From NCBI GenBank assembly GCA_016929465.1, contig JAFGIT010000084.1, positions 1 through 9,392 on the forward strand: 9,392 nt of DNA, written 5' to 3'. This stretch comes from JAFGIT01 sp016929465 [NCBI: Candidatus Coatesbacteria bacterium]. Lineage in GTDB: Bacteria; B130-G9. The notes below the pieces were generated by a model. That model saw nothing but the letters and a program-made list of their open reading frames with translations. It had not been told where the DNA came from and did not search any database. Below, one piece after another: positions 1 to 7,014 of this stretch (within the stretch, counting starts at the first letter, position 1; every line of letters begins with the position of its first letter). The position numbers and the translations under genes were made by a program.

Positions 1-2
1 AT

Positions 3-1142
3 GCAATTCAGCAAAAACCTCAAAGCCCCCTTGCCAAAGTCAAAGCCAGGATAGCGCCATTATTGGCGAATGAGACCAGTCTGAGGGCAATTGATTCTAT
101 TCAGTTCCGTTTAGCAAGAGCCGCAATGAAGAAGGCTTTCGCGGCAAGAGAGATGCTTGAAAGACTACACCCCCAGATCATTATGGCTGCGGATTATTTG
201 AGTCCATCCAGTAATATCATCTTCTTGGTGGCTCAAGATATGGGGATAAAGACAACAGGCCTTCCCATAAATTGGAATAATGTCTATAAATGTGCCAGAA
301 TCTTTGGCGAGCCCGATCTCCAGATGGTCTGGAGCGAGGAGATGAGGCAATTTCTCCTCGATCGGAATCCAAGACTACTGCCAGGGAAGGTCATTGCAAC
401 GGGTTGTCCCCAATTCGATTTCCACACCGACAAATCCCTGATTATGCCTAGAGAGGAATTCGCAGAGGTCATTGGATTCGACCCAAATAGGCCTGTTATT
501 TGCTATTCTGCCGCCTCTCTAAAGACCGTCCGTCGTGAGGCTAGAATACTCCGATGTTTTCTGGAGGAGGCCATCAAAAACAAATCCCTATTCGGTGAAC
601 CTCAGGTGGTCGTGCGATTGAATCCCATCGGCTCCGACCCAGAATTCTTGGATCTTGCCCGAGAATATCCCGACTGCTTCCTTTGTGAACCCGGATGGGA
701 CGTTCGGCGAAGCATCTCTTGGATTTGCAGCAGTATGGCGGATATTAAGATGTGGATGAACCTCATATACCATTCAGCGGTTAATATTAGCATCCCCTCC
801 ACCGTGATCCTCGACTTTGCGGGCATGAACAGACCCATTGTGAACGTGGGATACGATCCTCCCGACCTCGAGTCAAATCCTTACATATCGCTATCGGACG
901 TCTGGAAGCAGGATCTATATCGTCCGATCATAGAGCTTGGCGCCGCAAAGATCGCTCTTAATAAGGCTGAATTGTCTGAATTCGTCGACGGTTACCTTCG
1001 GAATCCATCGGATGGAACGGCAGAGAGGCAAGACTTGACGAGGAGCTCATTTGCGGGATGTTTCGGCAATAGCTCCGAGAGGATCGTCGCGGAAGTGGTC
1101 AACCTAACCCGCCAGAATGAGCCTTCTATAAGTATGGTCTAG
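3..1142 (+). CDS. CDP-glycerol glycerophosphotransferase-like GT-B transferase, 5' partial
   Basis: The reading frame is open to the left edge: codons from base 3 onward contain no stop, so the real start almost certainly lies upstream. The TTG at 63 is a possible but poorly supported start, with no ribosome site before it. About 379 residues are visible. The pattern fits the GT-B superfamily of CDP-glycerol glycerophosphotransferase-like and UDP-GlcNAc 2-epimerase-like proteins found in polysaccharide loci. An INWNN segment (about base 267) matches the family's SWDN block. VWSEEM is followed by VIATGCPQFD (ends about base 419), matching the family's VVTGxPQFD. VVVRLNP (about base 606) stands where RxHP is usual. 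IPSTVILD (about base 792) and a PIVNV strand match the nucleotide-binding C-terminal domain. There is no membrane segment, so it is probably cytoplasmic or membrane-peripheral. The N-terminal domain is missing beyond the edge. The donor and whether it moves a sugar or a polyol phosphate are unknown. Confidence 0.8.
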   Translation, partial: AIQQKPQSPLAKVKARIAPLLANETSLRAIDSIQFRLARAAMKKAFAAREMLERLHPQIIMAADYLSPSSNIIFLVAQDMGIKTTGLPINWNNVYKCARIFGEPDLQMVWSEEMRQFLLDRNPRLLPGKVIATGCPQFDFHTDKSLIMPREEFAEVIGFDPNRPVICYSAASLKTVRREARILRCFLEEAIKNKSLFGEPQVVVRLNPIGSDPEFLDLAREYPDCFLCEPGWDVRRSISWICSSMADIKMWMNLIYHSAVNISIPSTVILDFAGMNRPIVNVGYDPPDLESNPYISLSDVWKQDLYRPIIELGAAKIALNKAELSEFVDGYLRNPSDGTAERQDLTRSSFAGCFGNSSERIVAEVVNLTRQNEPSISMV

Positions 1143-1160
1143 AGTATAGGACTCCGATTT

Positions 1161-2351
1161 GTGAACATCTGCTATCTTTGCTCTGAATATCCAACAACGG
1201 CGTCAGCAAGCCATGGAGGCATAGGGACCTCAGTGCAGATCCTTGCCAGGGGAATGTGTGCGCGCGGACACAAGGCATTTGTTGTAGGAACAGGGCCACA
1301 AAGGCGTGAATGGACAGACCAAGATGTGAGGATATCCTATCAAAGAGCATCACGACTGCCGATTCTACGCGTCTTCGTGAATATAGTGAATGCAAGACGG
1401 ATCCTAAGGAAGATGATTTCGAATTATTCGATTGATCTGCTCGAAGCCACCGAGTCCAATGCGGCATTTATTCCATTTGATGTGCCCATACCCAAGCTGA
1501 TTAAGCTTCGCGGGAATCATCGCTTTCACACTTTCTATGGGTGCGTGAGAACCCGCTGGTCGCGGGCCGCGCTTGAGGAATGGGCCTTGAGAAAGCCAAA
1601 TGCCATTGGCGCAATAAGCAAATTCGTGCTTGAGGAGACGATCCGTTTGTCGAAACTGCAGCCTGGAATAACACGTGTGCTTCCCAATGCTGTTGACACA
1701 GCCCTATTCTGTCCGCGTGACTCCGGATTGATTGAATCTGACCTTATTGTATTTGTAGGAACTCTATATCATATCAAAGGAATCGATAAATTAATCGATG
1801 GAATGCCATTAATCCTAAAGAATAGACCAGGCGCGAGATTGATCGTCGCGGGAAGGGCGCCTAAACCGGGAAGAGGGAGGTTTAGTCAATCGGAACTCAA
1901 GGCCAGATTAGAGCCGGAGTTTAGATCGAGAATAGAGTTTATAGGTTTTGTTCCTCATGATCGCTTGCGAGATTTATTCGCCAGCGCAGCAGTATGCGTG
2001 TTCCCCTCCGCCATGGAGACCTTTGGTAATGTGGCAATCGAAGCTATGGCATGCGGCCGTCCGGTTGTCTTCACGAGACTAGGCCCCGGTCCTGAGATAA
2101 TTGAGGATGGAATAAGTGGTTTACTATGCGACCCTTATGATCCATCTGATATAGCCAATAAGATCCTCCGAGTTCTGGGTGATCCTGATTTCGCAGTGCG
2201 ACTTGGCCAGCATGCAAGAAAGAGAGTCGTGGAGAGCTTTTCGGCCGACGTTATTATCGAGAAGAACATCGCTTTCTATGAGGAATGTATAGAACGATTC
2301 AAGGCGGAGAAGGACGCCCGCAAGCGATCGCCTTTTAGGAGATGGTTTTGA
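1161..2351 (+). CDS. GT4 family glycosyltransferase (A)
   Basis: A 396-residue retaining GT-B glycosyltransferase of the GT4 (Glycos_transf_1) type. Residues 1-180 form the acceptor-side Rossmann domain, with the HGGIG loop at 18-22 and the usual Asn-rich linker (PNAVD, 175-179). The donor-side domain begins with VFVGTLYHIKG (197-207). The E-x7-E signature is intact, E286 and E294 in FPSAMETFGNVAIEAM. The length is normal for the family and no membrane helix is visible; the basic tail (KRSPFRRWF) could help peripheral membrane contact. The start is GTG; no ATG, GTG or TTG precedes it in frame back to the stop of the previous gene, and only a weak AGG lies about 10 bases upstream. It follows gene 1 by 18 bases in the same frame. 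It presumably adds one nucleotide-sugar-derived residue to a lipid-linked glycan; donor and acceptor cannot be read from sequence. Confidence 0.9.
   Translation: MNICYLCSEYPTTASASHGGIGTSVQILARGMCARGHKAFVVGTGPQRREWTDQDVRISYQRASRLPILRVFVNIVNARRILRKMISNYSIDLLEATESNAAFIPFDVPIPKLIKLRGNHRFHTFYGCVRTRWSRAALEEWALRKPNAIGAISKFVLEETIRLSKLQPGITRVLPNAVDTALFCPRDSGLIESDLIVFVGTLYHIKGIDKLIDGMPLILKNRPGARLIVAGRAPKPGRGRFSQSELKARLEPEFRSRIEFIGFVPHDRLRDLFASAAVCVFPSAMETFGNVAIEAMACGRPVVFTRLGPGPEIIEDGISGLLCDPYDPSDIANKILRVLGDPDFAVRLGQHARKRVVESFSADVIIEKNIAFYEECIERFKAEKDARKRSPFRRWF
2337..2341 (+). promoter_or_regulatory. Shine-Dalgarno site that sets the start of GT4 B
   Basis: AGGAG lies 9 bases before the ATG at 2351 but directly touches the in-frame ATG at 2342. 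That spacing rules out 2342 and favours 2351. The site is inside the last codons of the preceding gene, and the chosen ATG overlaps its stop (TGATG), a typical translational-coupling arrangement. Confidence 0.7.
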
Positions 2352-3505
2352 TGAGGCTTTTGGCGACAACTCATGTGCCTCACTGGGTAATCAATGGTAC
2401 CTTGATGAGCTCTGGGTATTTCATACGTGATCTTAGAATATTCGGTGATCTCTTTGATGAGGTCTGCATCTGCGCTCCTAAGTCAAAAGAGCTGCCCCCA
2501 GACGATGCGGTCAGTTATGGCGACGGATATACGCTAGTTGACTGCTCAGTGGCTCGAGGAGCGGATCTCCGGTCTCGCCTAAGACGGAGCTGGGCAATGC
2601 CGATTATCATCGCGCGCATAATGCGCGCGATGCGAGGTTGTGATGCAATACACATTAGGGGTCCGGAGTTCATGGGCATATTTGGTGCGATTGCGGTGTT
2701 ATTTACGAATAAGCCGCGATGCGCTAAATTCGCCAATCAATGGACCCCTCGGTCTGATGAACCCTTGGCGAACAAAATCCAACGCTGGCTTTTCTCGAGG
2801 CCCGGCTTCGGCGGACCTGTGACAGTGAACGCCATTTGGGGAGGCAACCGGCGACATATCTACTCGGTCTTTAACAGCAGCATCACCAGGTCTCAACTGG
2901 AGAAGACGCGGGAGATCGCCCAATCCAAGAGATTGGGGAATCCAACACGTTTTCTTTACGTCGGGCGAATAGACTCAAATAAGAATCTGGATGTGATCCT
3001 GCGAGCGTTCGCAAAGGCAAGGGCCGAAGCTGGAAAGGAAATGAGACTTGATATCGTTGGTAATGGGCCAGATCTGCCTGCAATAAAAGTCCTCGCCGAT
3101 GACCTGGGATTGTCTGGATCCTCATTCTTTCACGGCCATAAATCGCCTAATGCTGTCTGTAAGATCTATGCCGGAAGCCACATCTTGCTACTGGCCTCTA
3201 GCGCTGAGGGGTGGCCCAAAACTCCAATGGAGGCGATGTGCCATGGCGTTCCCTCTATCTGCTCAAATGTTAGCACCTTGCCGATGATCCTTGGGAATGA
3301 GGAACGAGGGCTCCTGGTCGAGCCACGCGACGTTCAAGGACTTGCGTCCGCCATGAAACGACTCGCCACCAACAATGAGCTATACGTCCGAATGTCGAGA
3401 GCCGGCCGCAAATGGGTGGAGAATAAGACGCGCGAGGACTTGATGATTCAGATCAAGAGCATTCTTGAGGGCGCTTGGGGGATCGAGCTTAGGACACCGA
3501 TCTAG
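2351..3505 (+). CDS. GT4 family glycosyltransferase (B)
   Basis: A 384-residue GT-B glycosyltransferase. I take ATG 2351 (MRLLATTH...) rather than the in-frame ATG three codons earlier because of ribosome-site spacing. The N-terminal domain is divergent, with a HIRGPEFMG segment at 101-109. The C-terminal donor domain is canonical: FLYVGRIDSNKN (201-212), DIVGNGPD (234-241), then SAEGWPKTPMEAM with E286 and E294 forming the E-x7-E signature, and a GLLVEP strand (320-325). The WP inside the signature is a feature of some EPS-cluster GT4 enzymes. Its start overlaps the stop of the preceding gene by one base, so the two are probably translated together. A 25-base palindrome sits in its first third (2608-2632). 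It is probably cytoplasmic; sugar specificity is unknown. Confidence 0.9.
   Translation: MRLLATTHVPHWVINGTLMSSGYFIRDLRIFGDLFDEVCICAPKSKELPPDDAVSYGDGYTLVDCSVARGADLRSRLRRSWAMPIIIARIMRAMRGCDAIHIRGPEFMGIFGAIAVLFTNKPRCAKFANQWTPRSDEPLANKIQRWLFSRPGFGGPVTVNAIWGGNRRHIYSVFNSSITRSQLEKTREIAQSKRLGNPTRFLYVGRIDSNKNLDVILRAFAKARAEAGKEMRLDIVGNGPDLPAIKVLADDLGLSGSSFFHGHKSPNAVCKIYAGSHILLLASSAEGWPKTPMEAMCHGVPSICSNVSTLPMILGNEERGLLVEPRDVQGLASAMKRLATNNELYVRMSRAGRKWVENKTREDLMIQIKSILEGAWGIELRTPI
2608..2632. repeat. 25-base GC-alternating palindrome inside GT4 B
   Basis: Two perfect 12-base inverted arms, CATCGCGCGCAT and ATGCGCGCGATG, flank a single A at 2620. The element lies inside the coding sequence and covers residues 86-94 (IIARIMRAM). 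In mRNA it could form an 11-bp stem closed by a 3-base loop. No U-tract follows, so it is not a classical terminator. Confidence 0.85.
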
Positions 3506-3524
3506 ATGAAAGTTGCAGATTCAA

Positions 3525-4694
3525 ATGGCTCAGTGTGATAAACGACAAAGAATCAGGCTCCTAATGATCGTCGGGGGACTGAACCTTGGGGGAATTGAGC
3601 GTCTGATCACGGATATGTGCCGGGTTCTCATTAGATGTGGGAAATATGATATATCGATTTGCTGCCTATTGAGTAAGGATGGGCCATTCCTCAATGATAT
3701 CGAGTCAATGGGAGTAGCTGTTTACGAATGCCTACGGCGATCGAGTTGGCGATTTGTGAAGTTCACTCGGAATTTGACTGATTTGATGCGAGTGATCAGA
3801 CCGGATATCGTGCACAGTCATTTGCATTGGTCGGTGCCTTCTCAGGTGCTTGCCGCAAGAGCCTCAGGCGTACCGTCCATAATCATCACAAGGCATAGAA
3901 TTGCCGTTCGCACGGGACTGTCGTTGGCGCGGCAGAGAATCTACGCCGGACTGATGAGGCGTTCCATCAACCTGTTCACCGCTGTCTCCGAGGCGGTCAG
4001 AGATAACATAGCACAGCATGGCTGGGCGACTTCGGACGATAATATCGCAGTCATTCCCAATGGAATTGACCTGTCGGTCTTTGGCTCAAACAGCCTCGAC
4101 AACGACACTGCAAAGCGGAGACTCGGATTAGGGACGAAGCCGATAGTCGGAACCGTTGGAAGTCTCAGACCGGACAAGGGACACAAATACTTGATCGAGG
4201 CTTCCCGCAAGATTCTCGACACGGGAATCGACTGTCGGTTCGTTATTATTGGCTCCGGCAACCTCCAAGCCGAATTGGAGGATCAAATAAGCAAGCTGGG
4301 CCTGGTGGCAGATGTCTCTCTTCTGGGGTCCCAAAGGGATATTCCGGAGCTCCTATCTGCCCTGGACGTCTTCGTCTTGCCATCGGTTTCGGAAGGACAG
4401 GGCATTGCTCTGGTCGAGGCTCTAGCTTCAGGATTGCTTTGTATTGGATCAAATGTCGGAGGTATTCCCGAGGTGCTTGACGGGGGAAGGGCAGGCATTC
4501 TAGTTCCTCCAAAGGACCCTCAGGCGCTTGCGAAGGCAATAATTGAGGTTCTATCCAATAAGGAGCGGGCGATGCAGCTTTCCGCGGCGGCTAAAGAGCG
4601 GGCGAAGGCCTTCAGTATTGAGACTTGCGTTGCGGAATATGAGAAGATATATCGACAATTGATTATGAAAAACGGATACAATGAGCATCGTTAA
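3525..4694 (+). CDS. GT4 family glycosyltransferase (C)
   Basis: From ATG 3525 this is 389 residues. An in-frame TTG at 3513 would add four residues; neither start has a good ribosome site, and I prefer the ATG. It is a textbook GT4 enzyme: a glycine-rich acceptor loop GGLNLGGIERL (17-27), DIVHSHLHWS (94-103), linker IPNGID (177-182), donor-domain opening VGTVGSLRPDKGH (208-220), IIGSGN (241-246), and E-x7-E at E290 and E298 in SVSEGQGIALVEAL, followed by NVGGIPE. No membrane segments are visible. It follows GT4 B by 19 bases, so it is probably in the same transcript. A stretch around 4453-4467 is identical to part of GT4 D, consistent with a shared origin or with motif conservation. Substrate is unknown; a hexose or HexNAc transfer to a lipid-linked oligosaccharide is the likely role. 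Confidence 0.92.
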   Translation: MAQCDKRQRIRLLMIVGGLNLGGIERLITDMCRVLIRCGKYDISICCLLSKDGPFLNDIESMGVAVYECLRRSSWRFVKFTRNLTDLMRVIRPDIVHSHLHWSVPSQVLAARASGVPSIIITRHRIAVRTGLSLARQRIYAGLMRRSINLFTAVSEAVRDNIAQHGWATSDDNIAVIPNGIDLSVFGSNSLDNDTAKRRLGLGTKPIVGTVGSLRPDKGHKYLIEASRKILDTGIDCRFVIIGSGNLQAELEDQISKLGLVADVSLLGSQRDIPELLSALDVFVLPSVSEGQGIALVEALASGLLCIGSNVGGIPEVLDGGRAGILVPPKDPQALAKAIIEVLSNKERAMQLSAAAKERAKAFSIETCVAEYEKIYRQLIMKNGYNEHR

Positions 4695-4712
4695 TTCATG
4701 TTGAAAGAGATC

Positions 4713-4716
4713 GAGG
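4713..4716 (+). promoter_or_regulatory. Probable ribosome site for the TTG start at 4727
   Basis: GAGG lies 10 bases before TTG 4727, in the only gap over 30 bases within the gene block. It is modest in strength. A stronger AGGAG at 4747-4751 has no standard in-frame start at useful distance, so TTG 4727 remains the best choice. Confidence 0.4.
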
Positions 4717-4726
4717 CGTTTCCCAT

Positions 4727-6196
4727 TTGACCGGCAGACTATCAGCAGGAGAAAGGAATATAACGGGGATTGGACAGCCATCTATTCCTATAGGTATAAT
4801 CGCGCTGGCGGCTGTTTTAATTGTCGCGGTCCTCATGGGCGGGACCTTCATTCTAACGGGCAGTTTTCCTGGCCCATCTATCCTGGTTCTCATCGGACTG
4901 GGGGGATTCATCCTGATTCTCGGAAATCGCTTTGCTGGTATGGCAATTCTCGTCCTCTCCTATACCTACTGCCTGCCTGTGGTCCAATACCAATTCATGG
5001 GCGAGCATGGATTCCGGCTTTTTGACTTGGTAATCACTGGGATATTCCTGGCGTATTTGGCGGATGCCCTTATGGGAAGGCCATTGATAATAGCCAGGAC
5101 GCCGATCAACACGCCTCTCTTATGTTTCGCTGGATTCTGTCTATTCTCAATATTGGTCGTGGCGTTAAGTAAGGGCCTTCTGGCGATACCACAAGCCGGT
5201 CTTCGTTGGTATAGACTGGTTGGCTTTGCCTTTGCATTCATCTTTGTGTCATCGTTGCCGATGACCAAAAGACGAGTAAATCTACTTCTAGATGTCTTCC
5301 TGGCTGGAGCGCTGATTCAGGGCCTGCTTTCATCACTGCAATCACTTGGCTTCTTGAAACCATTTTGGGATATTGGAGAAACCGGATACTCCGACTACTA
5401 TGTCGGCACGATGGCACCACATCACTTGCAGCTTCGCCTCTATATGGTTGCTGCACTCGCTGTGCTGGTAGCCAAATCGAAAATGTTGGGCAGTTTTGGT
5501 AGTAAATTGGCGATGGCTTTGTGTTCCGGCCTCCTGATTTATCCCTTATTCAACTCGCATAGCAGGACGGGTATTTTGGCCGTCGGGGTTTACGGGGCGA
5601 CATCTTTGCTCTTCTCCAGGCAGCGGGGTCTCGCAATTGTGGGCGTTGTGGTGGGACTACTCGCACTGTTCCTTGCATTCGGAGAGGCGCCATTTGAGGC
5701 CGGTCAGGAACAAGTGCAGAAGCAAATTGACAAGATGCAAACACCCACGGGATTGGATCCGACTAGACTCAGCGAAGCCAGGGTCAGGATATATGGAAGA
5801 TATCTCAGCCGGATTGCCAATGATCCGGGAATACTGATCTGGGGCATGGGCTACGAAACTGGCTGGGGGGGTGCTCATAACTGCTATGTTCACGTGCTTT
5901 TTGAGCTGGGCGCGTTCGGCTTTGCCATCTGGCTTTGGCTTCTTGTAAGCCTCTGGAAGCGAGCGCGGTGGATCACCAAGCATTCTGTTTTTTCGGATGC
6001 GAGGATAATGGCGCGCGAATATCTCTGCTTTTTCGTGGCGATGCTCGCCGCCAACATGACGAGTGAAGTCCTATATCCACGGCGTTCCCTATATAGCTTT
6101 TTCGGTCAATTTCTCTTTCTGTCAGCCCTCGTACTTCATCCTATTTGGGGAAAACGACCATCGACAATCCAAGCAAATAAGGAGGAGTCGTATTGA
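4727..6196 (+). CDS. O-antigen ligase/polymerase family membrane protein (WaaL/Wzy-like)
   Basis: A 489-residue polytopic inner-membrane protein with about 12 hydrophobic helices. These lie near residues 21-38, 50-66, 70-84, 99-113, 130-147, 163-177, 185-203, 234-249, 259-274, 281-296, 300-318, 386-410, 430-447 and 452-470; some may be re-entrant. Family marks are APHHLQLRLYM (230-240), SHSRTG (277-282), then a hydrophilic loop (about 319-382) ending in WGMGYETGWGGAHNCYVHVL, with the conserved His384-Asn385 that typifies the Wzy_C/O-antigen ligase domain. In this family the large loop faces the periplasm and transfers glycan from an undecaprenyl-diphosphate carrier. Sequence alone does not separate Wzy polymerase from WaaL-type ligase. 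The TTG start overlaps a 10-codon mini-ORF. The 3' end overlaps the methyltransferase start by 4 bases. Being inside a glycosyltransferase operon favours a locus-specific polymerase. Confidence 0.88.
   Translation: MTGRLSAGERNITGIGQPSIPIGIIALAAVLIVAVLMGGTFILTGSFPGPSILVLIGLGGFILILGNRFAGMAILVLSYTYCLPVVQYQFMGEHGFRLFDLVITGIFLAYLADALMGRPLIIARTPINTPLLCFAGFCLFSILVVALSKGLLAIPQAGLRWYRLVGFAFAFIFVSSLPMTKRRVNLLLDVFLAGALIQGLLSSLQSLGFLKPFWDIGETGYSDYYVGTMAPHHLQLRLYMVAALAVLVAKSKMLGSFGSKLAMALCSGLLIYPLFNSHSRTGILAVGVYGATSLLFSRQRGLAIVGVVVGLLALFLAFGEAPFEAGQEQVQKQIDKMQTPTGLDPTRLSEARVRIYGRYLSRIANDPGILIWGMGYETGWGGAHNCYVHVLFELGAFGFAIWLWLLVSLWKRARWITKHSVFSDARIMAREYLCFFVAMLAANMTSEVLYPRRSLYSFFGQFLFLSALVLHPIWGKRPSTIQANKEESY
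6179..6185 (+). promoter_or_regulatory. Strong Shine-Dalgarno for the methyltransferase TTG start
   Basis: AAGGAGG, a full match to the bacterial anti-Shine-Dalgarno core, lies 7 bases before TTG 6193 and inside the end of the membrane-protein gene. It is the strongest ribosome site I see in the window and confirms the non-ATG start. Confidence 0.8.
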
Positions 6197-7011
6197 ATAG
6201 AGAGAGTTGCCCGCTTTGCGGTGGAATAGAGCTGCGCCATCGAGAGAAGGAGACAGAGCTCTGGAAGGTACCATCGCCGGGAAAAATCGTGGATTGTGCG
6301 GCCTGTCGATTCCGCTTCGTGATGAATCCCGCCACGGAATTTTTGGACCTGCAGCATTACCAAGATCCAGCTTATCAAGAGGGCCACGGCGACAAGCAAT
6401 CCATATTCAGGAGACGTGCTGAGGCATTATGGTCTGAATCACAAGGAGGAAGGCTCCTTGACGCGGGTTGTTCCACTGGGAAGTTCTTGGAAGCTGCAAG
6501 AGAAAGAGGATTCGAGGTCGAAGGAATTGAGCCTTCGAAATACGGCGCAGAGGTTGCCTGCAAAAAGGGATTAAAAGTCCTATGCGGTCTTCTAAGCGAT
6601 CTTAATGCCGGGGCCTATGACATCGTGACATCAAATCATGTACTTGAGCACATCGTTCAGCCTGTTGAGTTTATGAAAGAGATCAGGAGGGTGCTGAAGT
6701 CTGATGGATTTGCCTGCATTGAGGTCCCCGGTGAATTCGATAACCTTCCATATATGCTCAATAGTCTCATGGACACAATCAAAACAAGGAGTACATTCTC
6801 TCCGCATATAAATTACTTCGACATTATGTCGTTAAGGAATCTATTCCAAAAATCAGGACTTCACCTCTATAAATGGTATACATATACTCTGCCGATACAT
6901 CCGGAGAAGTTCTCGGCTCGCCTGCGAATACTACCGAATAATCTTGTCCGATGTATTGCCGATGTGATCAAAAAAGGCCGGAATATTGTGTGCTATTTGA
7001 AAAGGAGCTGA
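6193..7011 (+). CDS. SAM-dependent methyltransferase with N-terminal Cys4 motif
   Basis: A 272-residue class I methyltransferase. Residues 6-38 carry two CxxC pairs (C6/C9 in CPLCGG and C35/C38 in CAAC), a zinc-ribbon-like arrangement. Motif I is LLDAGCSTGKF (88-98), which binds SAM. An acidic residue at strand 2 (E113 in GIEPS) would contact the ribose. NHVLEHIVQP (148-157) and RVLKSDGFACIEVPG (166-180) complete the Methyltransf_23/11 fold. The C-terminal 80 residues are not diagnostic. It is shorter than the roughly 400-residue sugar C-methyltransferases (NovU/TylCIII type) that also have N-terminal Cys motifs, so O-methylation of a sugar or glycan end is at least as likely. It is probably cytoplasmic. 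The TTG start overlaps the previous stop (TTGA), with an excellent AAGGAGG upstream, so it is translationally coupled to the ligase/polymerase gene. Confidence 0.9.
   Translation: MNRESCPLCGGIELRHREKETELWKVPSPGKIVDCAACRFRFVMNPATEFLDLQHYQDPAYQEGHGDKQSIFRRRAEALWSESQGGRLLDAGCSTGKFLEAARERGFEVEGIEPSKYGAEVACKKGLKVLCGLLSDLNAGAYDIVTSNHVLEHIVQPVEFMKEIRRVLKSDGFACIEVPGEFDNLPYMLNSLMDTIKTRSTFSPHINYFDIMSLRNLFQKSGLHLYKWYTYTLPIHPEKFSARLRILPNNLVRCIADVIKKGRNIVCYLKRS
7002..7007 (+). promoter_or_regulatory. Shine-Dalgarno for GT4 D
   Basis: AAGGAG lies 7 bases before ATG 7015. A second ATG at 7011 overlaps the previous stop but is in another frame and does not encode a glycosyltransferase, so 7015 is the start. 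Confidence 0.75.
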
Positions 7012-7014
7012 TGG

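Noticed and set aside
63-65. TTG at 63 as the start of the first gene
   Set aside because: The frame stays open to the window edge, there is no ribosome site before the TTG, and the GT-B N-terminal domain would be largely missing. The gene is better treated as 5' partial.
1766-1800. Paired ATCGAT sites in GT4 A
   Set aside because: Two self-palindromic hexamers six bases apart, explained by the coding of Ile-Asp repeats; not distinctive.
1861-1885. Inverted repeat CTAAACC/GGTTTAG with an 11-base loop in GT4 A
   Set aside because: A 7-bp stem with a long loop inside coding sequence and no T-run; no regulatory meaning is supported.
7011-7013. ATG overlapping the methyltransferase stop as start of the next gene
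   Set aside because: It is out of frame with GT4 D and opens no recognisable protein; ATG 7015 has the right ribosome-site spacing.
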